Counted from the first letter of the stretch, positions 52,590 to 64,000 are shown. The stretch: 64,000 bases of DNA from Anastatus disparis (GCA_017163975.1 JAFFSR010000374.1:694501-758500); one strand, 5' to 3'. Translations and numbers: made by a program. The notes: generated from the sequence alone by a model not told the origin.

Positions 52590-54101
52590 GTGAGCTGATC
52601 CTCATCTTCTTTCCTTGTTTCGCATCGCGTCTTAGTTTTTACTTTGATTTATTCAGTCATGAGTCGCTATCGATTGCTGAATCGACTCTTGGTCGTGGAT
52701 TTTCTATCTTTGTCACTTTAGTATTTTCCACACTGTACTTAAAGTTGCTATGTTGCTTTACGTAGTAAAAACATCGATTATCGAAAAGTTCTATTCATAG
52801 CTATCTCTCATTGGTTGATTCTTATCTATGTGTGTACAACCACAAATGAAAATGGCGCGTCGCTTGAATCTTTAATTGTATACGCGTATATTCTCTTTAT
52901 TCTTCTCATTTCTTCATAGCCGAAACGTTTTAGTATGCTTCTATGTGTTTTACATACGTATTTCACTATATGCCGCTCCCCTTCTTCACGACTGTGCATA
53001 TATGCTATACGTGCTCATACTTCTTGCGTGTATAGCTTCAAGTCATCTGTTTCTTTCATCTCTCTCACTCTTGTGGCGCGACCATGTTAACTTCTGCTTT
53101 GTCACGTCGTTTCCAACTTCGTGTTGCCTCTCCGTTGCAACTCCTCGTGATTTGTTTATGTTATAGGCGGTGTAAATGTGTTGATTAGTGTTTGAGCAAA
53201 TCTTTAGTATAGTACGCATCTCTATGTTGTCGTGGTGTAGTATGTGTCATGTGTATATGTTTATATAGAGCTACTGTCGCGCCCTAACCTAGTATCTGGT
53301 TGACGTCCTCTTCTCGTTCTTAATTTCTTGTATACTCTTGAAATGATTCTCGTGGACGTTAATCCTGAGTTTCTGGTGCATCTGGTGTCTGTGTGTGTGT
53401 GTGTGTGTGTGTGCGTCTTTGCGTATATGTGTCGCGTCCAAAAATCTTCCTCACTTGCTGTTCGCATGATCATAATCTTGCTTCTCTTTCTCTCTTGTGT
53501 GTATCACTACAGCTGATCCTTCTTGCTGTACTTACAATGAGTATTTTCTCTCTTTAAATATTTAACTTTCTATTTGAATTATTTAACCCTTTCGCTTTCA
53601 TTTCAATCAATTATTTTTTTTTTTATTAACTACTACTTACTTTATTTTTATTTCTGATTTTTCCTTATAGTTTTCTCAACCCTCCTTTACATTTGTTAAT
53701 TTCTTACGCTTGAAGGAAATCGTTTGAAAGAGCTTTAAAAATAAAACATAAGATTTCAAAATTAAAAATAATCACGCTCGTTTGTTATAGATTCATTTTT
53801 TTTTATACTTAATAAATAATCTATTTAAATTTTATTACTTGTGATGTATTTTATACATCACAAAGTATTGGACTAAATTACATGTTTTGTGTAAAATCGA
53901 ACTTTGTTAACTAAAGGCCATATTACGCGAAGCAAATTCTTAACTTATAACGTACATTCGCGAGTGTGCTTTGAGCATTTTACGTTAAAATATTCCACTC
54001 AGCAAGCGAAACTCGCTAAACCGGGTAGTTTGGAGGTAAAAAGGAAATTGGTGATAAAATCAGCATATTTACTGCAGCTAATTGTGAAACCTGTTTTATA
54101 G
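52590..54101. other. T-rich unassigned sequence with a (TG)n run
   Basis: No gene is recognised. A (TG)n microsatellite lies at 53388-53412. The open frame at 53904-54101 lies directly before Polinton B's coiled-coil gene but shows no motif. Confidence 0.35.
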
Positions 54102-54524
54102 GCATGGAATACGCAAGAAGAATAATTTTAGTACCGTAAGGAGCAACAGCAGCAGCAGCATGACGTGACCACTGCCAATCATATAACACCAACATCTAAT
54201 GTCCAGACACTTGGTACAGCCACGACACGCCTTGACAAGGAAATAAGTAAAATTTTACATTCTGCGGGTGATGAGCGTCAAAAATCTTTGCAATATCAGC
54301 AAATCTTGCAGCGCTACTTACATCTAAAAGAGGATAAGAAGGTTAAGAGTGGGGGTATAATACGTCCAAACGGGACAACATTATTAGAAACGGAAACGAT
54401 AATGGGTACTAACAATAATGACGAAATCGACGACGAACAGCTTGTCGAGTCAGTACCGCAGAAATTTCGAGGCAATACTAGTGATCTCATTAGATACTTG
54501 TGGCAAGGTGATGATATTAAATAG
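54102..54524 (+). pseudogene. Polinton B conserved coiled-coil protein
   Basis: A first piece, MEYARRIILVP, starts at ATG 54102 and runs into a stop after a few codons. After a frame change the gene continues in the 54165-54524 frame with TTRLDKEISKIL and DERQKSLQYQQILQRYLHL, helical and coiled-coil in character, then a Ser/Glu-rich part ending LIRYLWQGDDIK. The N-terminal start and the YQQILQRYL-type helix are hallmarks of a small protein common to many Polintons, of unknown function. The next gene follows at 54579. Confidence 0.65.
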
Positions 54525-54578
54525 AATAGTTATGGTGTCATTTAGTTAAATGGCGCTATTGTCGAGGATACTAATATT

Positions 54579-54935
54579 GTGGATTTAGTGAACGAGGCTA
54601 TAAGAAGTAGAAAAAGACCGACGACGCGCGGATACAAACAGTTTGCACGCGTCTTGCGACAAGTTAGTATACCTCAAAAATTCATTGGTAACGATCAACT
54701 GTGGCGTACTAATGCATCTCAAAGAACGTCGCAGACGTGGTCGGAGAGGAAATATCTTCTTGATAATGCCTGTCTAGAACACGATATTTCATATTCAAAT
54801 AAAAAAATAACAAATTATATAAAAGTCGACAGACTGCTGGCTGAACGAGCATTTTCACGCATGCTCTCAGAGACTGCGGATGGTAATGAAAAGACTGCAG
54901 CTGATATTACTGTTTTGTGCATGATCAAAGAATGA
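54579..54935 (+). CDS. Phospholipase A2-like protein of Polinton B
   Basis: The 118-codon frame (a GTG codon at 54579 gives the longest form) has the diagnostic CLEHDISYS near residue 65, with His-Asp, preceded by KYLLDNA. After it comes VDRLLAERAFSRM. It is the same domain as in the Polinton A gene at 3266, but the two differ strongly. The glycine-rich calcium-loop segment is not evident. The C-terminal extension seen in A is missing, so this copy may be truncated or shorter by lineage. Confidence 0.7.
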   Translation: MDLVNEAIRSRKRPTTRGYKQFARVLRQVSIPQKFIGNDQLWRTNASQRTSQTWSERKYLLDNACLEHDISYSNKKITNYIKVDRLLAERAFSRMLSETADGNEKTAADITVLCMIKE

Positions 54936-54989
54936 GAAAAAAAGAAGGAGACGGTAAAGCCGAACGATCTTCAGCGTTATTAGTTTAAT

Positions 54990-56013
54990 CTTTTTGCACC
55001 ATCTACTAAAACACGCTAAACCCAAAAAATTTGACAACAACACGATTGTCCAATGGCTGGAGAGTCAGCATGCACATACTTTACACAAACTCGTTAGGCA
55101 TCTTTTTCCTCGTCTAAATTACAACGTTTTCAGCCCCTTTAAATTGTGAGAAGTTGACTTGGCAGATTTTAGATCACTTCAAACCTATAATGATGGATAC
55201 AGCTATATTCTCATTGTCATTGATGTACTTTCAAAGTTTGCCTGGGCGGAGCCTCTTCTCGACAAAACCAGCCAAAGCGTTGCTGTAGCATTAGACAAAA
55301 TTTCATCATGATGTTATAGTAGACATCCTATTTACTTACAGACTGATAAAGGTAAAGAATTCATCGGTCGAGAGGTGCAAGAGGTGTTAAAGAAAACATA
55401 TTACCTACCGAGTCGTCAGAGACCCCGATATAGAGGCAGCCATTGCCGAAGGCTTTCTTCAAACTCTGAGAGGTCGTATCTGGCGATACTTTACTCATTT
55501 GCGCACAAGACGTTATATAGATGTTTTGCAAAAAATTGTGACGTGTTACAAGGGATAGTGGCACAGTGCCATAAAAATGCCCCCTTCCAAGGTCAACTTA
55601 TATAATACTCACGAGGTACGTCAAAATTTGATGTTGCATTACAGCGAATAACAGCTCTTCCGAATAGCTGACTATAGCGTTGGTGATCTGGTTCGTGTCA
55701 GTCGTACCAAGACAGCCTTCAAGAAAGCATGAGAGGGTGGCTGGACTCTGGAGCTGTTTAAAATTGTAAGAGTCGACACAAGACAACAACCACCCGTCTA
55801 TATTTTGACAGATCTTGATGGAGAAAAAATTCAGGAATATTTTTACGAAGAACAGTTGAGCAGAGTGTGCAAGGATTAAGATAGCGAAGCATTTGAGGTT
55901 GATGAGGTTTTAAAGAGCAAAGGTAGGAGGTCGAAAAAACAATATTTGGTCAGTTGAAGGGGGTATCCAGAAAAATTGAGTTCTTGGATAGCAGCTGAAG
56001 ATTTAAAAAATTT
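54990..56013 (+). pseudogene. Polinton B integrase with chromodomain, broken
   Basis: The N-terminal part (from 54990) has a helical pre-core region, then a TGA near 55148. The core has VDLADFRSLQTYNDGYSYI (first Asp) and YLQTDKGKEF (second Asp). A frameshift follows near 55410, after which AAIAEGFLQTLRGR carries the Glu. A further shift leads to YSVGDLVRVSRTKTAFKK and GWTLELFKIVRV, the SH3-like part. The C-terminal chromodomain reads EVDEVLKSKGRRSKKQYLV, then a TGA at the Trp-Lys-Gly-type position, then YPEKLSSWIAAEDLK. All DDE residues survive but the frame is broken at several points. Polinton A's integrase ends differently, consistent with two lineages. Confidence 0.82.
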
Positions 56014-56017
56014 ACAA

Positions 56018-56683
56018 TTAACGATGAATTTTACATGGTTTTACCGAGCAATAGCAGCAAATTTGTCTTTTAACACAATATGGCGACATATTTTAGAACA
56101 CAAAATTTTTATCTTCATGGCGACTGGTGTGAAGGACTCACGGAAATTCAAATACCTCTTACAATTCAGCATATATCAGTGGTAGAACTGGTGTGGGTGA
56201 TTTCTATTAAAACAGCCAAACGTGAAGTGGTAAATGTTTTTCGAGAATCAGAGGAGACTCAACAGAGGGCCAAGGTGTTTGCCCGAGTTAGAACTGGTGT
56301 TTATCGTGATATTAAAAGTTTCTTAGAAGAAATAAATAGTCTGAAAAATGTAAAAAATCATTGATATTTTGAAATCCAAGCTGGTCGCTATGCACAGATT
56401 AGATGTCGATGTGGTAAAGATTATACTACGTATATGCACACGTTTATATTATCGAAAAAATTATTTAGAATTTTAGATTTGGAAAATGAACCAATTATTT
56501 CTTGCAAAGGTGATAAAGAACACTATATTCCTGGTAATCGTCCAGCAAATCTTTTAAAAGGGTCACCAACCATACTCATGGTTTACAGCAACATTTGCCA
56601 GCCTTATGTAACAGGTGACATGCACACGAGCTTGCTACGTATAGTCTCTCTTTATTTGCGCGATTACGTTTACGGATGTGAAT
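56018..56683 (+). pseudogene. Penton-like protein of Polinton B, broken
   Basis: The coding starts near NFTWFYRAIAANLSFNTI (56021). A frame change near 56080 leads to NFYLHGDWCEGLTEIQIPL, the conserved strand-loop pattern near the N-terminus of Polinton penton-like proteins. The frame continues to 56364 and, after a TGA, in line from about 56365 to 56683 with YMHTFILSKKLFRILDLEN and LMVYSNICQPYVTGDMHTSL. The order integrase-penton-protease fits a Polinton. Confidence 0.68.
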
Positions 56684-57119
56684 AAATTCAAAAAAGATTG
56701 TACGATATCTGATACGGATCAAGTTTCACGCAGTAGGCGTTATTCGGATCGGATTCCTCTGATGTGGGTGAAACCTTGCGCGTTCATGCTTAATACACAA
56801 AATCATAACCAGCATGGTGCGCACTGGATTGCTATACACGTTGATAAGTATAGCACAGGTGTGTACCTTGATAGTTTCAATAAGCTACCACAAATTCCAC
56901 AACATTTACAACGTATTCGGCAAAATTGTGAAAAATTTAGATGATATTATAAACGCTTACAAAGCAAATATTCCAACGTTTGTGGTCATTATTGTATCAT
57001 GTTTCTATATTATGTCTAGCGGATTGGGTTTCAAGAAATTCTTGGATAATTTCTCGCAAAATTTGCAAGAAAATGATACTATAGTCAAAAATTTTGTGAA
57101 AAAAACTTGCTATGTGTAA
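56684..57119 (+). pseudogene. Adenain-like protease of Polinton B
   Basis: From 56684 the frame carries the catalytic His in HGAHWIAIHV, and the Asp in GVYLDSFNKLPQIP. After a frameshift near 56943 the Cys lies in NVCGHYCIMFLYY, and another frame change leads to SGLGFKKFLDNFSQN, ending at 57119. All three triad residues are retained, unlike in the Polinton A protease. It would process virion proteins. Confidence 0.75.
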
Positions 57120-57188
57120 TTTGATACTTGACTGTCTCTAATTGGTTGCACGTCACCTTTTTACGACATCCCCATCAATTTTTTACAG

Positions 57189-57226
57189 TATAAAAGAAGT
57201 GGCATCCACTCGGTCTAGCCACAGTT
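57189..57226 (+). promoter_or_regulatory. TATA/initiator downstream of protease
   Basis: TATAAAAG at 57189-57196 is followed by CAGT at 57222-57225, about 31 nt apart, as seen in front of Polinton A genes. It would drive the gene that starts near 57225. Confidence 0.5.
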
Positions 57227-57733
57227 GTGTGTGATCGACGGTGATAGCAGTAACAGGCAACAAAACCTAATCAAGATAGCTGGTCGAAAAAGAAGCCTGG
57301 AGCCATCTCTTAGTAACGACTTGGAATATTTAATAAAACAGAATTGCAAGAAAAATTATTGGCAGCAGCTTCTATTGATGGTCTACGGACTAAACAGCTC
57401 TTTTGGGAAAATTATCTAGGTTGGCCTGGAGAATAAAGGACAAGAAAAATGGAGTTTGTTCGTGTAGTGTGCATCTGTCGATCCAATTTTCAAGGTCCAC
57501 CTCTGTCAGTCAACTGTTAGGAGACGTTGAAGCAGGAGTTTGATAAAATAGAAGAATTTTTCACTTGTTATAATGAGGAACCTATGTTAGATCAGCGACT
57601 CTTCATACCTGGATACACTATCCGCTTCATGATTAGTCTTAACGAGAGAGCTTTTGAATCTATACCCAATCATGCTCAACCCAAAGCAAGAGAGGGTAGT
57701 GGACCACCAAAAAAACATGGCCGACATAGTTGA
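57225..57733 (+). pseudogene. Unrecognised last gene of Polinton B
   Basis: Two open pieces in different frames (57225-57419 and 57527-57733) follow the TATA promoter. The first has RKRSLEPSLSNDLEYL; the second has FDKIEEFFTCYNEEPMLDQR and FIPGYTIRFMISLNE and ends GPPKKHGRHS. No known domain. Major capsid protein, expected in a complete Polinton, was not recognised elsewhere in B, so this could be a remnant of another structural gene. Confidence 0.35.
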
Positions 57734-58265
57734 TCATTAGTACTTGAACGCTTGATATTTGAACGTCTAAAAGAATGATCAATATGTATAGATTATAGAA
57801 TTCAATATTTGAATATTGTTGCAAAATCTGTAAATTATATATTACAAAAAAAGGTAATTCATATGTATACTATCATGTTAGCAATATAAAAAGTACAACG
57901 TTTGATATAAATGATAATTTTGTAAACGATCTCGATGAATCATTAAAAAATAAAAGTCTAATCTTAGGAAAACGAGACTTATTTATAATCATATATAAAT
58001 TCATTATTTATCATGTGTACACAGTAATGAGATGTATGAATGTTACGTTGTAATGTATGTTTTATTTATTATTATTAAATGTTATTAAACTTTGAGGCAT
58101 GAGTATTTCAATCACTTTGTCTGTTACCAACTCCTCATCCTTCATGCATACAATAATTTATATGTAAATTTTATATTTCCTGATTTAATATAAAATTTAT
58201 AATTTTAATAATTTAAAATATCATATTAAAATCTCCTTAATTCATATTTTATTAAAAAGATACAG
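57734..58265. other. AT-rich non-coding sequence
   Basis: I see nothing coding. The right end of Polinton B probably lies here but no terminal repeat was matched. Confidence 0.4.
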
Positions 58266-58385
<120 letters not shown>

Positions 58386-58416
58386 AAATTCATTGTATGT
58401 ACATTATGTTATACAA

Positions 58417-61400
58417 TTAATTACAGTAATACATTAGGATTAATAAAATTAATATAAAGCACAATAATAATAATAAACAGTAAAAAAGAAAACAGAAATC
58501 AAGCAAATATATGAGTAGAATAAACTTGACAGCAATAGAATCAATACAATATAAAACAGTTTCATAAATTAGCATGAAGCAGAGGTCCACTCTCGAAGCA
58601 AGGTAGTGTGCAAATGAGAATGTCTTGAATGTTATGAGCGAGGATGAGTTGCGTAAAGTCGCAGGAAGATCATTCCATAGCCACGAGAAAGTGAATGAAA
58701 AAGGAATGGTCAAAGGTTTCACATCACCCCTCGAGGATCTCACCGGCCGGCTCCACTGATACATAGAATACAAATAAGATAAAGTACAAGATAAGAACAT
58801 CTTATACAGGAACGTAGAAGAAAAATAGTTTTTTCTACCCGCAGTGGATAACCAGCCTAATGAGAGCCTATAAGCAGAGATGTGCTCACGCCTACCTACA
58901 CCAAAGATGTAACGTATACCAGAGTTGATGATCCTCTGAAGTCTAAGGTCAAGCTCAGCCAAGAGGTCACAGAAAACCAAACAGCAGTAATCTAGAAGTG
59001 GAAACAGCAATGTTTTTATTAGATGTATACGAAGAGCAAACGTGGTGCTCTTTCTAAAGAAGTTTAGTCTGTAAAGCAGAGAAAATGATCTATTACATAC
59101 TTGTGTAACGTGCTCTCTCTAGTTAAGCTTACTGTCCAACCAAACACCCAGACTACGAACAGAGGACTCAAATCTAATATTAGCACCGTTCAACGGAACG
59201 CCAGTTACAGATGATGAGGACAGCATATTTATATAAAAATAAGAGCCAATAATTATTGCCTTCGTTTTGTCAACATTCAATTTCAGATGGTTATCAGAGG
59301 CCCAATTTTAAATGAGAACAGCATGATCACTCATAAGATTAGTATGAGCGCTAAGTTCAGAAATCGGAAAATGCACATAGACTTGCAAGTCGTCGGCATA
59401 TATCAAATGCTGTACACCAGAGTGAAAGTTGGCAGCAATGTCATTAATATAAAAAGAGAATAAAAGTGGTCCAAGCACAGAACCTTGGGGTATCCTTGGG
59501 GTACTCCTGTATTCAGAGTAACAAAGTCAGATGCATTACCATCAGAGTCAACAACAGACTGTTGTCTATCAGACAAGTAAGAGACATCAAGAGAAGTTAG
59601 TTTCCGATGCAGAGTGACATGGCACACAGTTTCAAATGCCTTGCTGAAATCAAGTAACAGAAGCATGGTTACATAGCGACTGTCCATGTTGAGTCTTATG
59701 TCCTCTGTTAGTTTGAGCAAAGCTGTTTGGGTTCTATGTCCAGTTCTAAACCCAGTCTGATGAGAATCCAACAGTTGTCTGGTGGACAAGTAATAATAAA
59801 GTTATTGATAGACGAGACGCTCAAGAACCTTGGACATTAATGACAACAAGGAAATAGGTCGTATGTCACTCATACTGCGTGAAGAAGAGACCTTGTTGAT
59901 TGTGGTAATCAACAAGATCTTCCAACATAAGGGAAACACATACTCACGAAACGAATCATTGAAAATATGACATAGCAAGGGACCAATAACTGGAAAAGCC
60001 CCATGAACAATCGACTGAGGGACCACATTAAACCCCCAAGTCTGAGAAGTAGAATGACATATTGCCATCCTGACCTCCTTCAAAGTAACCTCATTAAACC
60101 TGAATAAAGGCTCATAAGACTCATCTACATTAATAGTATTCACATACTGAGAAACAGAAGGGGCGAGTGGATCAAACGCAATCCCACCAAAGTATCGATT
60201 AAGCTTATTTATAGGAAATGAGTGTCGCGAGTTATTATCAGTAGAACACATACCAAGGTTCCTGAGCTCTCTCCAGATCTGTCGCGAGTCCGTAATACCC
60301 GGTAGTCTGTCATAGTAATATAACAGTTTAGCTGATTCAATGCACTCATGTGACTTGTCCCGAGCAGTCTTATAGCATAGTAAGTCAGTATACAGTCAAG
60401 TACGTTTGTAGTGTCTATAAAGGCGATCTTTCTCATTGATTAAGAGACGATGTTCATAGGTGATCCACGGACGATGAGCCCTACCCTGCCTAACCATCCT
60501 GACAGGCACGAATTCTGCAATTGTCTCATTGAGATGGTTGTAAAGACATTCAAGGCGAGCAGAAAGAGAGGAATCACCATCACATGTAGCGCACCTCAAA
60601 GAGCAAAAATACTGAAGGGGTGCAACATCATCAACAGACTTGTAATCCGGAAAGGTAAAGTCTTTAAGCATTGGTTTAGAGAGAAAGGACTTAACAGTCG
60701 CAGCTATGAAATCGTGGCCAACAATGAATGGTATATCAGTCTTCCAAAAGTCGAGTACAATGTCGTTGGCATCGACAACACACAAATCAAGCCAGGTGTC
60801 AAAAGAATAAGTATGATGAGTTGTGCCATAAGGAAGCAAGAAAAGTGCATTCTCAGTAATCACACCTCTGAGAAACTTAGAGTCATCAGAACCAACGCAC
60901 AAGTTAGTATTAAAATCACCGAAGATGATCTTCGAACTTTAATTATGCATACACGATGTTAAATCAGGTATGAAATCTGTGTTAGCCAAGAAGGGAGCAT
61001 GTGGTGGTCTGTAGACTACACCAACAAAAATAGGTGAAGCCAAGTCCAGAGAATTAACCTCATAAAACAAATATTCAGGGAGACCAGGCTTACCACTCCA
61101 TTTACCAGAAGAAGAACAAAGGCGCCGCGAAGTAATCGAGCTGTGAATATAATAAGCAACGCCACCGCCTCTAGTGTTACGCTCCTGCCTGTGAAGCACG
61201 TAGTCATCAAGCTTTATGAGAGAGTCACTAACAATCTGGCCCAGCTTGGTCTCAGTTACAGCTATAACATGGAAGTAGGGGTGAGAAGCCAAAAAGAGTC
61301 TTATCAGCTCAATGTGTGCTCTAATAAAGTTAGCATTGAAATGGCAAACTCTGAGACCATCCTTTGTAGTGAAATGATTATTAATGAGTGATGAAACAGG

Positions 61401-61460
61401 ATTATTAGTAGAGAGTGGTGTATTAGAGAGGAGTGGAGAAGAGAGTGAACTTACCCCAGT
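58417..61460 (-). pseudogene. LINE ORF2: endonuclease and reverse transcriptase, broken
   Basis: The endonuclease begins near VCHFNANFIRAHIELIRLF (61345) with VTETKLG (Glu) and YRPPHAPF. After a frameshift near 60940 it continues with TTHHTYSFDTWLDLCVV and PFIVGHDFI. Reverse transcriptase pieces follow: RPISLLSLMSKVLERL, MLLLLDFSKAFETVCH, TLNTGVPQG and HLIYADDLQVYV (about 59395), the last in another frame. The C-terminal part (59010-58417) has LDYCCLVFCDLL and YIFGVGRREHISAYR and is open. Several frameshifts and stops occur at 59400-59530, 59790-59800 and 60250-60400. Catalytic residues survive. Confidence 0.85.
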
Positions 61461-61468
61461 ACTAGAAG

Positions 61469-62458
61469 CTACGGTGCTGGACTGACGCTGACCAGCTTCG
61501 CCTTGGCTAAAAAAGCATCCAGGTCCTCAACAGAAGCGACTTGGGTAGAAGCATCCTCATTTTTCCTTCTCACAAAAATTCTTCCATTTTATACAAATGA
61601 AAGGAAATTAGGTTTCTTGTCTTTCGATTTTGTGAGCACTTTCATCTTTAGCTGATGCAGTGAAGGAGGAAGGAATTCGTTGATGTTGATTAACGAAGGC
61701 GGAAGAGCAGTGACGCATTTAGCTCCAGAAAGAAGATTCTCACCAATCTGAGAAGTATGAAGTCTCCTAGTCTTAATCTTAGCAGCTATGATCCCACGTG
61801 CAAGTGCAGGACTCTTCATTGTTACAAGCAGTGACACAGTTGAGAAGCGGCGATCACGCTGCCGTGTCGATCAGGACATCACTACAGATGATGTACCAGC
61901 ATGAATAACAGCAGTAGTAGAAGAAGTTCAGGTGAAAGAGTCAGGAACCAAACGTCTTAGTAGCCGAACAGATTCTATATCCTTAATTGACAAACTAGCA
62001 TCCAAAGTAGAAAAGACAGCAGATACACCTGCCTTAAGATTAGAAAATTCCAATGGCACAAGACCACCCAGTACCAAGTCAGAAGCCCTTTCAATACGAA
62101 GCTGCTGTGCTTTCAAAGCATCACATCGCTGTGATAGAGTTCTAAGATGATCCATATTAATAGCAGAGTATGTTCCAGATATTGTTGTATTGGTAGTAGT
62201 AGCAAGCACCTTCTTAACTCTTTCCTTTAGCTCTTCTTGTTCGCGACAGACCTGGTCAAGTTTGGCTTCATTCTTAGTAATTCGCTTGTCAAATGCAGTA
62301 GAAAGTGCACTAACTCTTGACTCAAGAACAAAAAATTTATTAGCTAGCACAGTAAGCAGACTGCTCACCTTGGAAACAGAGGATTCCATTGAGTCCAATT
62401 TATCCAGCTTATTCATCTTCTCAAGTATCGTAGTAAAAATATTATTAAATTGCTGCAT
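61469..62458 (-). pseudogene. LINE ORF1 with coiled coil
   Basis: ORF1 starts at ATG 62458 (MQQFNNIFTTILEKMNKL). A long coiled coil covers roughly residues 10-85. The next part (LRTLSQRCDALKAQQLRIER, LGGLVPLEF) resembles the globular region of LINE ORF1 proteins. Near 61928 the frame is interrupted; it continues at 61837-61589 with the conserved ININEFLPPSLHQLKMKV and then VRRKNEDAS, ending about 61469 with the TAG of KLVSVSPAP. It would bind LINE RNA. Confidence 0.72.
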
Positions 62459-63201
62459 ATCTATTTAAATAAATAGAATGAACTATCAAAATTCAAGAAA
62501 TCCAGTAAAACAAAATTGTAGCACTCAAAGAAACAGTAATGGTGTAGTATTAAATATGCTAGTGGAGTAGCAGCATAACATGTATGTTATGAAGATGTTA
62601 GTCCGTCAATAACTTAGTGGAAATTCCTAGAAGGTGGAGAAACAGCATAATAATACAGATCTGAATTACACGTAGTTAATAACTTATAATAATGACAAGT
62701 GGAAAAGCACCTTAAATATGAGACTCCACAGTCATTTACCAATCAAGTTACAAATTTAATACTCAAGGCAACCAAGAAATGGAGCCACTGATATCAAAAT
62801 TGTGCATATATTGAACGAAGCAAGCCAGCAAGTAATTTTTAGGTTGGGATGCAATAAATACAAACAATTGCATTTAATGCAATTGAAACACTATGCCCAC
62901 ACAGAGACACTAACTACACTCCACAGAGTACCAAGCCAAGCAGCAAATCTCAATAAAAAAGATTGAACAGCAAAAGCAGGAAATAAAAAATAGTAGTGTG
63001 ACTATTTATGCTTTAGAATTAGAAAAATCGCCCAGAGTCCAAGAAATGCAGTTGCAATTTGCAAGAAAAATATAGCCAAGGCTTCAGGACTCCTATGGGT
63101 CGACTTTCTGAAAAAAAATTTCACTTAGCAGAGTGATAAAAATAATTAAGAAGAAAAAAAGCAAGAGCAGAAAAAAGCGTGTGTGTCGCTACTTACGCTA
63201 G

Positions 63202-63203
63202 AA

Positions 63204-63238
<35 letters not shown>

Positions 63239-63239
63239 T
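63202..63239. repeat. (GA)n tail of second LINE copy
   Basis: GAGAGA run; on minus it is the (TC)n tail of the LINE fragment to its right and directly precedes the 5' end of the LINE at 58381-63180. Confidence 0.9.
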
Positions 63240-63878
63240 TTGTTTATTTCATGTACAGTATGTTGTGCAATTTACATAATACAGTGTATACATTAGATTA
63301 TAATTTTATATATAATAATGAGCAAAAATAAAAAACCTTAAAACAGTGATAAATTTTAAATACATTTAACGAAATTAATATAAATATGATTTTAAAATTA
63401 GCGTAATGGCAGAGGTCAATCCTCTAAGGAAAGATAGTATGCCAATGCAGATGATTTGAATGCAAGGAGCGATGGAGAGTTACGGATTGGATCAGGAAAT
63501 TCATTCCATAGGAATGATGAAGTGACTAAGAAAGATCCATTATAATATTCAGTGAGAGCCGGTAGAACAGTCAATGGCCTCACAGCACCCCTCAATGTCC
63601 TCACAGATTGGTTCCAATTATACCTGGAGTAAAGATAAGAAGGTGCTGTATTCGAAAACATTTTGTAGAGGACGGATGAGGTAAAATAGAGTTCAGTGGA
63701 GTAGTGGCTAAGGCGCGTGACTCGTATTCCCGTTGGCGCGGGATCGATTCCCCGTCTGGTCGCTTTTTCGCTGTCTCTGCCGTGGGCTGACACCACGTTA
63801 AATAATACGTCAAATTATGTTGTTTTAAAAATGAATTTCTATGTGTTAAAAAGGGCAGTAATGCCCGTAGATATAATG

Positions 63879-63915
<37 letters not shown>

Positions 63916-64000
63916 TTCCTTCTACCAGAGGTAGATAACCAGCCAAGCTTTGAACGATGAAAGGAAACATGCTCACGTCTGCCAATACCATACACATAAC
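63240..64000 (-). pseudogene. Second LINE copy, 3' part, runs off window
   Basis: On minus, the same ORF2 C-terminal domain as 58417-59010 is readable: SSVLYKMFSNTAPSYLYSRY, TLRGAVRPLTVLPALTEY and FLWNEFPDPIRNSPSLLAF. Left of the SINE, the RREHVSF and GWLSTSGRRKYF-like block at 63920-64000 continues it. It ends in its own (TC)n tail at 63202-63239. Nucleotide similarity to the first copy (AACCAGCC, TGCTCACG blocks) is clear but imperfect, so they are different insertions of one family. Confidence 0.82.
63689..63908 (+). mobile_element. tRNA-derived SINE
   Basis: The head reads AGTGGCTAAGGCGCGTGACT (box A) and GCGGGATCGATTCCCCG (box B in a T-arm with a good stem). A tRNA-unrelated body and an A run (63881 to about 63912) follow. 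AAAATA before (63683-63688) and after (about 63909-63914) is the target duplication. It splits the second LINE copy; the empty site is GGTAAAATATTTCC. Confidence 0.88.

Noticed and set aside
60450..61391. Plus-strand frames of 170 and 82 codons
   Set aside because: Shadows of the minus-strand LINE ORF2.

Overview
The window looks like an AT-rich intergenic or intronic stretch of an arthropod (most likely insect) nuclear genome filled with mobile elements. The evidence is two Polinton/Maverick-type elements, R1-like and other non-LTR retrotransposons, a Ty3/Gypsy element with an env-like glycoprotein gene, many foldback MITEs and a tRNA-derived SINE. The sequence does not fix the insect order. 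The only candidate for an ordinary host gene is one 145-nt exon with good splice sites at 15271-15415 (minus).

Layout. 1-7.3 kb is Polinton A: integrase, coiled-coil protein, a DUF8207-like gene and packaging ATPase on minus; phospholipase-A2-like protein, adenain-like protease, penton-like protein, double-jelly-roll capsid protein and two small genes on plus. Several genes have their own TATA box plus initiator. Most genes are damaged; the ATPase, phospholipase-like and penton-like frames are open. 7.6-11.2 kb is a pogo/Tc1-related DNA transposon with long inverted repeats. 11.2-12.7 kb holds fragments of two LINEs, one cut by a TTAA MITE. 13.8-14.1 kb is a compound microsatellite.

16.5-44.8 kb is one giant foldback element (about 1.9-kb arms, about 0.45-kb loop) bearing nested insertions. 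Inside it: (i) a tandem Gypsy unit LTR-internal-LTR-internal-LTR (16727-35804) flanked by a single TTAA duplication, itself hit by a 3.7-kb DNA transposon with 545-bp TIRs and by a TTAA foldback MITE; (ii) a LINE (36837-41260) whose 971-codon ORF2 is uninterrupted; (iii) another foldback MITE. A second foldback of 2.3 kb follows (44984-47303) and carries two MITEs.

48-57.7 kb is Polinton B, from a different lineage and heavily decayed: glutamine-rich gene on minus, protein-primed DNA polymerase B (exonuclease part only), ATPase, coiled-coil protein, phospholipase-like protein, chromodomain integrase, penton-like protein and protease. About 3 kb between its ATPase and coiled-coil genes is foreign and includes a 662-bp foldback element. 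58.3-64 kb holds two head-to-tail minus-strand copies of one LINE family, each ending in a (TC)n tail; the second copy carries a SINE.

How the parts relate. The window is a record of transposition into transposons. Precise target duplications (ATAT, TTAA, TTAT, TA) recover the order of many events. The most notable signals are the giant foldback with a possible coding exon in its loop, the Gypsy element with a chuvirus-type envelope gene plus a possible antisense spliced exon, the MITE that splits the DUF8207-like gene, and the LINE that seems to insert into its own family's (TC)n tail.
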